Assembly: GCA_002363955.1 (NCBI GenBank)
Contig: DEXE01000008.1
Location: 1-64,000, forward strand
Source of the DNA: Methylophaga sp. UBA3192
GTDB taxonomy: Bacteria; Pseudomonadota; Gammaproteobacteria; Nitrosococcales; Methylophagaceae
DNA length: 64,000 bases
Reading direction: 5' to 3'
The translations under genes were made by a program, and so were the position numbers. The notes beneath the pieces were generated by a model. It searched no databases and had not been told where the DNA came from. It saw only the letters and a program-made list of their open reading frames with translations. Shown piece after piece: positions 42,572 to 51,978 of this stretch; position 1 is the stretch's first letter, and each line of letters begins with the position of its first letter.

Positions 42572-43918
42572 ATGAACAAAAACTTTAAATTACTGGCGCT
42601 TTGTACTTCCTTCATTACCGGCTTGACGGTATTTCACGCGCCACTTATGGCACAGACTTTGGTTCAGGCAGTTGAGCAGACGATACAGAGTAATCCGGAA
42701 ATTCTGGCCGAAGCCAATCGACGACTGAGTGTTGATAAAACGATTGATCAAGCCCGTGCCGGTTACGCTCCGCAAGTTGACCTGAATTTGGGGTATGGGC
42801 GTGAATATACCAAAAATCCTGCTACACGCCCGGGAAGCGAAACACTGACTCGTGGTGAGGCTGGCATTACAGCCAAGCAAATGTTGTACGATGGGTTTTA
42901 TACCAAAAGCGAAGTTGACCGTACTACCGCTTCTGCTGATTCAGCGGGTTTTGCGGTAACCGATATTTCCGAACGAACCAGTTTGCAGGCGATTGGGGCC
43001 TATCTGGATGTATTGCGTCGGCAGGATCTATTGGAACTGACGCAAACCAATCTGCAATCACATGAAACGATTTTTTCACAAATTCAACAGCGTTCCGAGA
43101 GTGGTGTAGGCCGTCGGGCAGATGTTGATCAGGCTCAGGCACGATTGGCTCTGTCAAAGTCCAATCTCGAATCACAGCTTGGTAATATCGAAGATGCCAG
43201 AACCAACTTTCAGCGAGTTGTTGGCGTGATGCCCGAAAATATTACCAATCCGGGTGATGACTGCTGTGACAAAGCACCAGCCACTTTGGATGATGCGGTT
43301 AATATTGCTTTTAACCAACATCCTACCTTGCGGACGGCGCTGGCGAATCATGAGGCTTCTCTGGCACAGGAAAACGCTGCAAAGTCGGCGTTTCATCCGC
43401 GAATAGATTTGGACTTGGGTGCCTCTGCAGACAATAATCTTGATGGCGTATCTGGCCAGGATAAAGGCCTCTATGCGATGTTCCGGCTGCAATATAATTT
43501 GCTGAATGGTGGTGCGGACAAGGCTCGGGTTGAGCAAATTGAACATTTAAGTGAACAGCAGAAAGAACTGATTAACCGGGCAAAACGGGAAATTGAACTG
43601 GATGTTCGTCTTGCATGGAATGCACTTGAAAACGCGGAACGCCGGTTACCCGGATTAGAACAGCGTGTTGAAGCTGCAGAAAAAACCCGTGAGGCTTATG
43701 CGCTTCAATTTCGCGTAGGACAACGAACCTTACTGGATTTATTGGATAGTGAGAATGAATTGCTTAGCGCCGGAATTGACTATACCGAAGTCTATTATGA
43801 CCGGATTTATGCCTGTTACTGGCTGATGCAATCAATGGGAAAACTGCTGGAAACAATGGCTATCGAACAACGTGAAGAAGCGATTACAGTAGCCAATCAG
43901 GATGCTGATACAGAATAA
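42572..43918 (+). CDS. TolC-family outer-membrane export protein (LapE/AggA-like)
   Basis: 448 residues with a signal peptide ending in LMAQ. Two TolC repeats follow, each with long helices and beta strands (ARAGYAPQVDLNLGYG and ARLALSKSNLESQLGNIEDA in the first; SAFHPRIDLDLGAS and GQRTLLDLLDSENELLSAG in the second). The pattern is that of outer-membrane partners of type I secretion of adhesins. No ABC transporter, membrane-fusion protein or adhesin gene lies in the window, so partners must be elsewhere. A terminator follows. Confidence 0.9.
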   Translation: MNKNFKLLALCTSFITGLTVFHAPLMAQTLVQAVEQTIQSNPEILAEANRRLSVDKTIDQARAGYAPQVDLNLGYGREYTKNPATRPGSETLTRGEAGITAKQMLYDGFYTKSEVDRTTASADSAGFAVTDISERTSLQAIGAYLDVLRRQDLLELTQTNLQSHETIFSQIQQRSESGVGRRADVDQAQARLALSKSNLESQLGNIEDARTNFQRVVGVMPENITNPGDDCCDKAPATLDDAVNIAFNQHPTLRTALANHEASLAQENAAKSAFHPRIDLDLGASADNNLDGVSGQDKGLYAMFRLQYNLLNGGADKARVEQIEHLSEQQKELINRAKREIELDVRLAWNALENAERRLPGLEQRVEAAEKTREAYALQFRVGQRTLLDLLDSENELLSAGIDYTEVYYDRIYACYWLMQSMGKLLETMAIEQREEAITVANQDADTE

Positions 43919-43923
43919 ATAAA

Positions 43924-43951
43924 AGCGGATATCCTAATCAGGACATCCGCT
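43924..43951. terminator. Terminator between TolC gene and oxidoreductase gene
   Basis: AGCGGAT-TCCT pairs with AGGA-ATCCGCT around a short loop with one mismatch in each arm. It lies between convergent stop codons. There is no clear T-run on either side, so strength is uncertain. Confidence 0.5.
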
Positions 43952-43969
43952 GAACTTCTAGGGTGAGGT

Positions 43970-46093
43970 TTATCTAATTGCCTCTACCTGCACCAGGTTA
44001 TCGGTAAAGGTGGGTGCATGCCCCATATCAACAAACTCAGCTGAGCTGACGCAGTTTACCGTACCGTTATTTCGTTGCCGCCAGTACCCAAGGGTTGCTA
44101 CAACAATTCCCGGGCCGACATCTTCAGTGATTTGTGCCTTGGCATCAAAACCACCCCGGTCGTTAAATACCCGAACAGTATCTCCCTGCTGGATCTGCCG
44201 CAGATCGGCATCTACAGCACTTATCATCACAAACTGATCGCCTTGTGCTTTGAGTTTATTATCCATATTGGCGTAACAGGAATTCAAGAAGCCATGACTC
44301 TTCGGAGAAATGATATTCAGCGGGAAACGTTTAGCCAGTTCAGGATTAGACTGAGGCGTTTCTCTTGAAGCCACGTAGTCAGGTAGGCTATCCAGCGGTT
44401 CACCAGGTTGAAAGCCGTCATACATCTGTCTGAACGGGCCGGCAACAAAGTTGGTGGCATCATCAATACGGAAATGACATTTGCCGGAAGCTGTTGGAAA
44501 ATTTCCGGCCTTATGTGGTGCCCGATTGTCTCTGGTACCCACATTAAGTCGTGCAAAACCATGTTCACGCAGATAGGCTAAATCAATGCCTTCACAGGCT
44601 GGAGAGTCCCAGTCCACATAGTTTTCCAGACATTCACTATCGTTCCATTTGAAATTTTCTTCTTCATAGCCCATTTTGGCAGCAAGGCGGCGGAAGATTT
44701 CATTGTTCGGAATGGCTTCACCGGGCGAATCAACACATTTTTCATTGTAGGTGAGATAGAGATGACCCCATGACAACACCATATCTTCCATTTCAGCACC
44801 CATTGATGCAGGCAAAACGATATCGGCAAATGAAGCGGTGTCAGATAGAAAATGTTCCGCCGATACCAGAAATAAATCTTCCCGCATGAGTCCCGCCACG
44901 ATTTTGTCTGTTTCAGCCGCCTGAGTAACAGGATTGGCATTCCAGCACATCATCGATTTGATCGGAATATCAAGATTCATTTCATTGGTTAAGGCCCGGC
45001 CAATCTGAATCGCATTAATCACCCGAGTGCCTTCCGGAATTAAATCGGGACGACAGATAACATCAAATTTATAGGGGTGTTCCCATACTGGGAATTGTAA
45101 AGCGCCACCCCCAACATGTCGCCATGCGCCGACTAATGCCGGTAAGGAGCTGATAGCCCGAATGGCCTGACCTCCACCATAATTACGTTCCAAGGCAACC
45201 CCCAGACGAATGGCTGCAGGTTGAGTGGTGGCAAATTCGCGAGCAAGCTGTCGAATATCGTGAGCGCTTACTCCGGTAATATCTTCAGCCCATTCTGGTG
45301 TTCGTTGTTTAGCGCGTTCAGCCAGTTCGGCATATCCAACAGTATAGTTATCTACATAATCCTGATCGACTAATCCTTCCTCAATGATGGTGTGCATCAT
45401 TGCCATAGCAAGCGCACCATCAGTGCCCGGTTTGGGGGCAATATGCCAATCGGCTTCTTTGGCTGTTTTGGATTTGTAAGGATCAATAACAATGACTTTG
45501 GCACCGCGTTTCTGAGCATCTTTAACGATATGCCAGTGATGCAGATTAGTGCTGACGGAATTGCAGCCCCAGATAATGATGTATTTAGAATGAATAAAGC
45601 TTTCCGGATCCACGCCAGCAGTTGGACCAACGGTTAACAGCCAGGCGGTACACGAGCCTTCACCACAAAAGGTACGTTCACAAACGGTCGCGCCCATTTT
45701 ATTAAAGAAAGCATCGCCGCCATTCAGGCCATGAACCAGTCCCTGATTACCAAGATAACTATAAGGAATGATGGCCTGAGGCCCATATTCATCAATAATC
45801 GCTTTCCAGCGATCGGTGATTTCGGTGAGTGCTTCATCCCAGCTGATTTGTTCAAACTGGCCACTGCCCTTGGGGCCGGTTCGACGCATGGGATGTAAAA
45901 CACGTTCGGGATGGTAATGACGTTTTTCGTAGTCTTTGAGTTTGACGCACAAGCCGCCACGGGTCATTGGATGGTCAGCATTACCCCGGACAGAGATTAA
46001 CTGACCATTTTCAACTTCATAGACCATCGAACAGGTATCAGGGCAATCATGTGGACAACCGCCGTGATGAGTGGTTTTCAATACACTGGCCAT
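43970..46093 (-). CDS. Molybdopterin oxidoreductase, DMSO reductase superfamily
   Basis: 707 residues. An N-terminal [4Fe-4S] site is formed by Cys13, Cys17, Cys21 and Cys49 (CPHDCPDTC, then GGLCVK). The molybdopterin domains follow, with IIIWGCNSVSTNLHHW, VIVIDPYKSKTAKEAD and a C-terminal dinucleotide-binding domain (SPKSHGFLNSCYAN). No twin-arginine signal, so it acts in the cytoplasm. The substrate cannot be told: formate dehydrogenase-like and other assignments are possible, and no partner subunit gene is adjacent. The next upstream gene is divergent across a hairpin-rich region. Confidence 0.85.
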   Translation of the reverse strand: MASVLKTTHHGGCPHDCPDTCSMVYEVENGQLISVRGNADHPMTRGGLCVKLKDYEKRHYHPERVLHPMRRTGPKGSGQFEQISWDEALTEITDRWKAIIDEYGPQAIIPYSYLGNQGLVHGLNGGDAFFNKMGATVCERTFCGEGSCTAWLLTVGPTAGVDPESFIHSKYIIIWGCNSVSTNLHHWHIVKDAQKRGAKVIVIDPYKSKTAKEADWHIAPKPGTDGALAMAMMHTIIEEGLVDQDYVDNYTVGYAELAERAKQRTPEWAEDITGVSAHDIRQLAREFATTQPAAIRLGVALERNYGGGQAIRAISSLPALVGAWRHVGGGALQFPVWEHPYKFDVICRPDLIPEGTRVINAIQIGRALTNEMNLDIPIKSMMCWNANPVTQAAETDKIVAGLMREDLFLVSAEHFLSDTASFADIVLPASMGAEMEDMVLSWGHLYLTYNEKCVDSPGEAIPNNEIFRRLAAKMGYEEENFKWNDSECLENYVDWDSPACEGIDLAYLREHGFARLNVGTRDNRAPHKAGNFPTASGKCHFRIDDATNFVAGPFRQMYDGFQPGEPLDSLPDYVASRETPQSNPELAKRFPLNIISPKSHGFLNSCYANMDNKLKAQGDQFVMISAVDADLRQIQQGDTVRVFNDRGGFDAKAQITEDVGPGIVVATLGYWRQRNNGTVNCVSSAEFVDMGHAPTFTDNLVQVEAIR

Positions 46094-46777
46094 AACAATT
46101 TGCCTCCCGAAATCATCTGCAACAAGTTTTATGACTATACACCAGTCTGGAACGGGAATTTTGCCCGCTATTTAGCCAAAATATAAAAATATATAACACT
46201 GTTTATACTCGGTTTTTTGGTCTTTATCCTGTGTTAATCAATCATTCATAGGAATATGTTAGCTTCACCCGAAGGCTTGTTGATCTTTCATAGCCACCAC
46301 TGCTGGAGGCTATTTTTCCGTCCAACAAGGCGGAAATGATGCGATGTAGTGTTCTACATAATTCATTTCCAACGCCGTGGGGCGGAAAAAATAGTCCCAG
46401 CCCTGTGGGTTGTGGCTGAAAATGCAACACTTATGTCCACGGATGGACTGTATGCCGGCGCGCCAGGGAGGCGCGCGCCGGCCTGTGTTGCTCGTCGTTT
46501 ATTTAGAACGACTACAAAACCGCCGGGACAAGCAATGTTCCAGACATTGCTTTTGCATATACTCGATCCATGGAGATAAACGTTTTTGAGCGTCAGCCCC
46601 GAAGGGGTGAGATACACGGATGTATCTCACAAACTACACTCCTCGCGCCTTGATTGGTGCATTTTCAGTCACAACAGAGGCGGTTATGAAAGATCAACAA
46701 GCCCTAGTTAATTTGACTTCTCTCGGCTTGGGTGTAGGCTCGCCGATCTGTTTGATAACAAAAAAAGGAGAAACAAC
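46094..46777. other. Hairpin-rich intergenic region, possible structured RNA
   Basis: About 680 bases without a convincing gene. Between 46308 and 46630 at least six inverted repeats follow each other. (1) A nested imperfect hairpin at 46308-46394 has an outer CTATTTTT-CCG/CGGAAAAAATAG stem, GGAAATGA/TCATTTCC inside it and ATGTAG/CTACAT at the tip. (2) GTCCA-CGGA-TGGAC is at 46435. (3) A 10-bp GC stem, GCCGGCGCGC/GCGCGCCGGC, is at 46454-46482. (4) GTCGTT/AACGAC is at 46494. (5) AGCAATGT/ACATTGCT is at 46531. (6) A 10-bp GTGAGATACA/TGTATCTCAC stem with loop CGGA is at 46607. Hairpins 2 and 6 share CACGGATG. A palindrome-based repeat array or a structured RNA are both possible; small open frames here arise from the repeats. 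Confidence 0.6.
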
Positions 46778-47272
46778 ATGGCAACCGTAACTTTGAAAGG
46801 CAATCCGTTTGAAACCGTTGGAAATCTGCCAAAAGTGGGTGACAAGGCTCCCGGCTTTTCAGTGGTAAAAGATGACCTGTCGGATTTGAATTTATCCGAT
46901 CTGAATGGTCGAATTGTGCTGAATATTTTTCCATCGATAGACACAGACACTTGTGCGATGTCAGTGCGTCAATTTAATCAAAAAGCCACAGCGCTTGATA
47001 ACACCAAAGTTGTTTGTATTTCGAAAGATTTGCCTTTTGCTCTTGCCCGTTTTTGTGGTGCTGAAGGTCTTGATAATGTGGAGGTTGGCTCAGCATTTCG
47101 TTCCAGCTTTGGGGAAGACTATGGTGTGACAGCCAAAACCGGTCCGCTGAAAGGTTTGTTATCCCGTGCTGTTGTTGTTATCGATGAAAACGGAAAAGTC
47201 ATCTATACCGAACAGGTTGCAGAAACCGCGGATGAACCCGATTATGAAGCCGCCTTAAGTGCTTTAAACTAA
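46778..47272 (+). CDS. tpx: Thiol peroxidase
   Basis: 164-residue atypical 2-Cys peroxiredoxin that reduces hydroperoxides with thioredoxin. The peroxidatic cysteine is in FPSIDTDTCAMSVRQFN and the resolving cysteine is in LARFCGAEGLDNV. AAAAGGAGAAAC gives a strong Shine-Dalgarno. The mature cytoplasmic or periplasmic location is not decided by the sequence, which has no signal peptide. Confidence 0.95.
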   Translation: MATVTLKGNPFETVGNLPKVGDKAPGFSVVKDDLSDLNLSDLNGRIVLNIFPSIDTDTCAMSVRQFNQKATALDNTKVVCISKDLPFALARFCGAEGLDNVEVGSAFRSSFGEDYGVTAKTGPLKGLLSRAVVVIDENGKVIYTEQVAETADEPDYEAALSALN

Positions 47273-47295
47273 AAAAAACTGCTTGAAAGCTCCTT

Positions 47296-47325
47296 AAATC
47301 CCGGTGGTTTCCATCGGGATTTTTT
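47296..47325 (+). terminator. Intrinsic terminator after tpx
   Basis: AAATCCCGGTGG pairs with CATCGGGATTT (one wobble) across a short loop and is followed by a T-run. Confidence 0.85.
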
Positions 47326-47404
47326 ATATGTAATCTGAACATTGTTTGCCATGATTAGTCTCAAAGGATAATGATGACATTAACTCTGACGATGATTGGG
47401 TGAT

Positions 47405-48052
47405 ATGGACAAGTTAGATCAACTTTTTGCATCCGTGGCGGTTATTGCTGAATTTCATCCGAAGCTCAAGGCTATTCGTTTTTGGCAGGATGGCATAACC
47501 CAGCAATATCACTCAGCAGTTATCTTCTATGAAAGAACATTAGAACCACGCGAAGAGCTTGAGGCTGATATTGCCAATATTGCTACTCAGTTAGCTTCCG
47601 CGGCTTTACCTGACTATCACGCATTTTGCGTCGATCTGGAGCATTTGTTTAATGGTGCCCAGCCATCAGGGCCAATAGCGCATCTGACGGAAGTGGATTG
47701 GCGAACCTTTCGTAAGATCGCATCCTATGCACAATACTGGAAACAGCGAAACCCTCGAGAAGTGAATAAACTGATTACTTTTGTTATGGCGGTTCCCGTT
47801 TTCAGTCGCCTGGCTGGCCAGTTAATTGTACAAAGTCACAATGCCACAGAAAGCCAGATTTTCGATCAGATTGCTCAGCAGCAGGGTTCTTTTATTATGG
47901 GCGGAAAACGTTTTCGTGAATTGTTCCGGCAGGAAATTGATACTGCCTATAATGAAGCCAAACTTCTGGTTTCAACGTTCCGTGGAACCAAGACAGATGA
48001 AGCGGCCCGGATTGTGAATGGGATGGTTGAGTCGATGGTAAACAAATCTTAA
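47405..48052 (+). CDS. Hypothetical protein
   Basis: 215 residues, not recognised. No signal peptide or membrane segment. The first ~85 residues look like a mixed alpha/beta domain (AVIAEFHPKLKAIRFWQDG), the rest mainly helical (WRTFRKIASYAQYWKQRNPR). A TTG three codons upstream is also open; the ATG is preferred as the start. It stands alone between tpx and the molybdenum hydroxylase operon. Confidence 0.65.
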   Translation: MDKLDQLFASVAVIAEFHPKLKAIRFWQDGITQQYHSAVIFYERTLEPREELEADIANIATQLASAALPDYHAFCVDLEHLFNGAQPSGPIAHLTEVDWRTFRKIASYAQYWKQRNPREVNKLITFVMAVPVFSRLAGQLIVQSHNATESQIFDQIAQQQGSFIMGGKRFRELFRQEIDTAYNEAKLLVSTFRGTKTDEAARIVNGMVESMVNKS

Positions 48053-48192
48053 CGATTAAAATCAGGTGTTTGTTGTCTTTTTTCAGACAGGAAAAAGTCC
48101 TTAATCAAACGATAATCTTTAGCTGATAGCGTTGTCAGTTATAAATGGTCTGCGAAGGACCTCCAGTTTCAGATCACAACAGGAAATTCACC

Positions 48193-48657
48193 ATGAAATT
48201 ATCGATCAATGGCGCAAGTCATGAAGTCAATTTGCCTGAAGAAATGCCGATTCTTTGGACTTTACGAGATGTGCTGGGCATGACAGGTACTAAATTCGGT
48301 TGCGGCAAAGCATTATGCGGTGCCTGTACAGTAATGCTGGATGGCCAGCCCATCCGTTCTTGCTCTACACCGATCAGTGCTGCAAAAGACAAACAGATCG
48401 TTACCATTGAAGCGGTAAGTGAAGATAAAATCGGCCGGGCCATTCAACAGGCCTGGGTTGAGCTTGGGGTACCGCAATGTGGTTACTGTCAGTCGGGTCA
48501 AGTGGTCTCCGCAACAGCATTACTACAGAACAATTCCAACCCCAGTGATGACGATATTGATAATGCGATGAGTGGCAACATCTGTCGTTGTGGCACCTAT
48601 AACCGAATACGTGATGCCATTAAATTAGCCGCCACAAAAAGCGGAGGTGCACAATGA
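48193..48657 (+). CDS. Molybdenum hydroxylase [2Fe-2S] small subunit (IorA-like)
   Basis: 154 residues with two [2Fe-2S] domains. The plant-type cluster is bound by cysteines in FGCGKALCGACTVMLDG and RSCSTP. The helical C-terminal cluster is bound by CGYCQSGQ and NICRCGTYNRIR. It shuttles electrons in xanthine dehydrogenase-family enzymes of the isoquinoline 1-oxidoreductase type. An open frame begins 16 codons earlier, but AGGAAA seven bases before this ATG decides the start. It overlaps the large-subunit gene by four bases. Confidence 0.9.
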   Translation: MKLSINGASHEVNLPEEMPILWTLRDVLGMTGTKFGCGKALCGACTVMLDGQPIRSCSTPISAAKDKQIVTIEAVSEDKIGRAIQQAWVELGVPQCGYCQSGQVVSATALLQNNSNPSDDDIDNAMSGNICRCGTYNRIRDAIKLAATKSGGAQ

Positions 48658-50972
48658 ACAAGCCACTTAAAAACGAAAGTCTGCAAACTGAAATCACCAA
48701 TATCAGTCGTCGCAATCTGTTAAAAGGATTTGCCCTGACAGGCTTTGTGCTGGCTGTCGGTATGCCTTTTGCCGGTTTTGCAGAAGATGAAGAAACGCCC
48801 AAATATGGTCGTGATGCGATGCCAAATGGCTGGGTGGATAATCCCTTGGTATTTGTGGCAATTGCGGAGGACGGTACGGTCACGATCGTCTGTCATCGTG
48901 CAGAAATGGGGCAGGGCGTGCGGACCAGCTTACCTATGGTGGTGGCTGATGAACTGGAAGCCGACTGGGATCGGGTAAAGGTCATCCAGGCGCCCGGTGA
49001 TGAGGAACGCTATGGTAATCAGGATACGGATGGCTCCCGCAGCGTCAGACACTTCTTTATGCCGATGCGAAATGTCGGAGCCGCCGCCAGAATGATGCTG
49101 GAAGCTGCCGCCGCCGCACATTGGGGGGTTGGGGTAGATGAAGTATTTGCTGAAAATCATCAGATCAAACATCAATCCTCTGGCAAAACTATCGGTTACG
49201 GTGAACTTGCCAAAGCGGCAGCGGCGTTGGATGTGCCTGAACGTGAAAAACTGCAGTTAAAACCAGCGGATAAGTTTCGCTATATCGGTAAGCAATCCAC
49301 CAAGTTGATTGACGGTGAAGATATTGTTACTGGCAAGGCTATATACGGTATTGATGTTCAGGTTGACGGTATGGTGCATGCGGTGATTGCCCGCCCTCCC
49401 GTCTATGGTGGCAAGGTAAAGTCATTTGATGACTCTGAGACGATGAAAGTCCCGGGCGTTATTAAGGTAGTGACACTGGAAGGCAGTCCACCGCCAGCAG
49501 TTTTTAATCCTCTTGGTGGCATTGCCGTCATTGCTGCAAATACCTGGGCAGCCATGCAGGGCCGTGAAAAACTGAAAATCGAGTGGGAACATGGCGAAAA
49601 TGCCAGCTATAACACTGATGAATACCGTCAGCAGATGCTTAAATCCGCTTCATCTTCCGGCGGCAAAGTGTTGCGCAGCAGTGGTGATGTGAGCAAAGCA
49701 TTAGAAACCGCTGATAAAACCTTCAAGGCAGATTATTACATCCCGCATTTATCGCAGGCACCGATGGAGCCACCGGTTGCCACTGCAAGAATTCAGAATG
49801 GAAAATGTGAAGTCTGGGCCCCGACTCAGGCGCCCCAAGCCAGTAAAGACACAGTCGCTAAATGGCTGGATATATCTTCTGATGATGTCACCGTTCATGT
49901 CACATTGCTGGGTGGTGGTTTTGGCCGTAAATCCAAGCCCGATTATCTGGTCGAAGCGGCCTTGCTTTCCAAAGCAATGGATGGGCGTGCTGTACAGGTC
50001 ACCTGGAGTCGCGAAGATGATTTACATAATGGCTACCTGCACACGGTTTCGATTGAACATCTTGAAGCGGCAGTAAATGCTGATGGTAAAACCACAGGTT
50101 GGTTACATCGCACTGTGGCGCCGTCAATTTCTTCGACTTTTGATGCGTCTTCCGTGCATCAGATGCCCATTGAGCTGGGCATGGGGGTGATGAATATTCC
50201 CTTTGCCATTGATAATATTCAACTGGAAAATCCTGCCGCTAAAGCGCATACCCGTATTGGCTGGTTCCGATCGGTGGCCAATATTCCGCGCGCCTTTGCT
50301 ATCCAATCGTTTATTGCGGAAATGGCTGATGAATTAGGACAAGACCATAAAGCCTTTTTATTGGATCTGATTGGCCCTGCTCGAAAAATTGATCCGGTTG
50401 AATTAAAAGATGAGTGGAACTACGGCGAATCACCAGAGGAGTATCCGCTGGATACGGGAAGATTACGCCGTGTTGTGGAGGCGGTTTGTGAAAAGGCCAA
50501 CTGGGGACGTGATTTACCTGCAGGCAGAGGCCTTGGACTGGCGACCCATTACAGTTTTGTCACCTATACTGCGGCAATTGTTGAAGTAGAAGTCTCTGAG
50601 GATGGCGACTTAACCATTCCACGAATCGATATTGCTGTAGATTGTGGGCCACAAGTAAATCCGGAGCGAATACGTTCACAAATGGAAGGTGCCTGCATCA
50701 TGGGTATCAGCCTGGCGATGGTAGGTGAAATCAGTTTTAAAGATGGTGCGGTTCAGCAAGATAATTTTGATAGTTATCAAGTCTCCAGAATGAATGAGTC
50801 GCCTCGCGAAGTTCATGTGCATTTGTTACCGGCCGAAGATTTCAATACGCCGCTAGGCGGGGTTGGAGAGCCGGGACTGCCGCCAATTGCACCTGCTTTA
50901 TGTAATGCCATTTTTGCTGCCACCGGTAAGCGCATCCGCGATTTACCGATCCGTTATCAATTGGAAAGCTGA
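48654..50972 (+). CDS. Molybdenum hydroxylase large subunit, Tat-exported (IorB-like)
   Basis: 772 residues. A twin-arginine signal (SRRNLLKGFALTGFVLAVGM, about residues 20-39) sends the folded enzyme to the periplasm. The molybdopterin-cytosine-dinucleotide-binding body has HRAEMGQGVRTSLPM, LGGGFGRK and the catalytic glutamate motif GVGEPGLPP near the C terminus. It forms a two-subunit enzyme with the preceding gene. There is no FAD subunit, so electrons probably go to a cytochrome or quinone. The substrate, an aldehyde or N-heterocycle, is unknown. Confidence 0.9.
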   Translation: MNKPLKNESLQTEITNISRRNLLKGFALTGFVLAVGMPFAGFAEDEETPKYGRDAMPNGWVDNPLVFVAIAEDGTVTIVCHRAEMGQGVRTSLPMVVADELEADWDRVKVIQAPGDEERYGNQDTDGSRSVRHFFMPMRNVGAAARMMLEAAAAAHWGVGVDEVFAENHQIKHQSSGKTIGYGELAKAAAALDVPEREKLQLKPADKFRYIGKQSTKLIDGEDIVTGKAIYGIDVQVDGMVHAVIARPPVYGGKVKSFDDSETMKVPGVIKVVTLEGSPPPAVFNPLGGIAVIAANTWAAMQGREKLKIEWEHGENASYNTDEYRQQMLKSASSSGGKVLRSSGDVSKALETADKTFKADYYIPHLSQAPMEPPVATARIQNGKCEVWAPTQAPQASKDTVAKWLDISSDDVTVHVTLLGGGFGRKSKPDYLVEAALLSKAMDGRAVQVTWSREDDLHNGYLHTVSIEHLEAAVNADGKTTGWLHRTVAPSISSTFDASSVHQMPIELGMGVMNIPFAIDNIQLENPAAKAHTRIGWFRSVANIPRAFAIQSFIAEMADELGQDHKAFLLDLIGPARKIDPVELKDEWNYGESPEEYPLDTGRLRRVVEAVCEKANWGRDLPAGRGLGLATHYSFVTYTAAIVEVEVSEDGDLTIPRIDIAVDCGPQVNPERIRSQMEGACIMGISLAMVGEISFKDGAVQQDNFDSYQVSRMNESPREVHVHLLPAEDFNTPLGGVGEPGLPPIAPALCNAIFAATGKRIRDLPIRYQLES

Positions 50973-50974
50973 GC

Positions 50975-51967
50975 ATGGACAGTGTTGATTTATCGGTTTT
51001 TAAAGCAATGCAGAAATGGCTGGAAGCCGATTTAACTCTATGGCTGGTGACCGTTGTGAAAACCTTCGGTTCCAGTCCACGTCAACCTGGAGCGATGCTG
51101 GTTTTACGCGAAGACGGCGTGTTAGTTGGTTCGGTATCAGGCGGTTGTATTGAAGATGATCTGGTTAGCAAGGCTCAGTCTGGCGAATTACCTCGCAATC
51201 AAGCCGAATTAATGGTCTATGGTGTGACCCGGGAAGAGGCACAGCGATTTAATTTACCCTGTGGCGGTACACTGGAACTGGTTGTTGAACCGGTTACCGA
51301 CACCCTCTGGGTCGATCAAGTACGCCATGCGATAAACAGTCATCGTTTGATTAAACGTGATTTACAGCTTTCTACATTGGTGAGTCATTGTACTGATGCC
51401 AATGCGACGGATGTGGTTGTACAAATAAACGAAAAGCAACTTTCGGTTGTGTATGGACCAAGGTGGCGGCTGTTGATTATTGGTGCCGGACAGACTTCGG
51501 CTTACCTGGCCAATATGGCACAGGCGCTGGATTATCAGGTCTCCGTTTGTGAGCCGAGAGAAGCCATGTGTGAAAGTTGGGATACTGATGATGTAGTGCT
51601 GCTTAATATGATGCCCGATGATGCCGTTTTGGCAATGCAACCTGATGCGCATACTGCCATTGTGGCGTTAACCCACGATCCGAAGCTTGATGATATGGCC
51701 TTACTCGAAGCCCTCAAATCAGCTGCTTTTTATGTTGGAGCGCTGGGTAGCAAAAAAAATAATGCCAACCGCCGTAAACGCCTGGCGATGTTTGATTTAT
51801 CAGCAACAGAAATTGAACGTTTACATGGACCGGTGGGTTTGCCGATTGGCAGTCGTACACCACCGGAAATTGCCATTGCCATTTTGGCCGAGCTAATAGC
51901 GTTGCGACGGAATCATCCTGCTAAGTCCACAGAGCTTTTGCCGAAAACACAATCAGTTTGCAGTTAA
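50975..51967 (+). CDS. XdhC-family molybdenum cofactor maturation factor
   Basis: 330 residues. The N-terminal XdhC/CoxI domain has FGSSPRQPGAMLVL, SVSGGCIEDDLV and LPCGGTLELVVEP. The C-terminal Rossmann domain has LLIIGAGQTSAYLA and YVGALGSKKNNANR. XdhC proteins bind the cofactor, see to its sulfuration and hand it to the hydroxylase. It starts two bases after the large-subunit stop, so it very likely serves that enzyme. Confidence 0.9.
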   Translation: MDSVDLSVFKAMQKWLEADLTLWLVTVVKTFGSSPRQPGAMLVLREDGVLVGSVSGGCIEDDLVSKAQSGELPRNQAELMVYGVTREEAQRFNLPCGGTLELVVEPVTDTLWVDQVRHAINSHRLIKRDLQLSTLVSHCTDANATDVVVQINEKQLSVVYGPRWRLLIIGAGQTSAYLANMAQALDYQVSVCEPREAMCESWDTDDVVLLNMMPDDAVLAMQPDAHTAIVALTHDPKLDDMALLEALKSAAFYVGALGSKKNNANRRKRLAMFDLSATEIERLHGPVGLPIGSRTPPEIAIAILAELIALRRNHPAKSTELLPKTQSVCS

Positions 51968-51978
51968 CCGAGCCTTAG

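Noticed and set aside
46349..46617. Small open frames on both strands in the hairpin region
   Set aside because: They run through the inverted repeats, so similar frames appear on both strands; the peptides have no family pattern or good start sites.
46686..46790. 34-codon open frame overlapping the tpx start
   Set aside because: It has a fair ribosome site but the peptide is unconvincing and ends inside tpx; it could be a leader peptide, but nothing supports it beyond an ATG.
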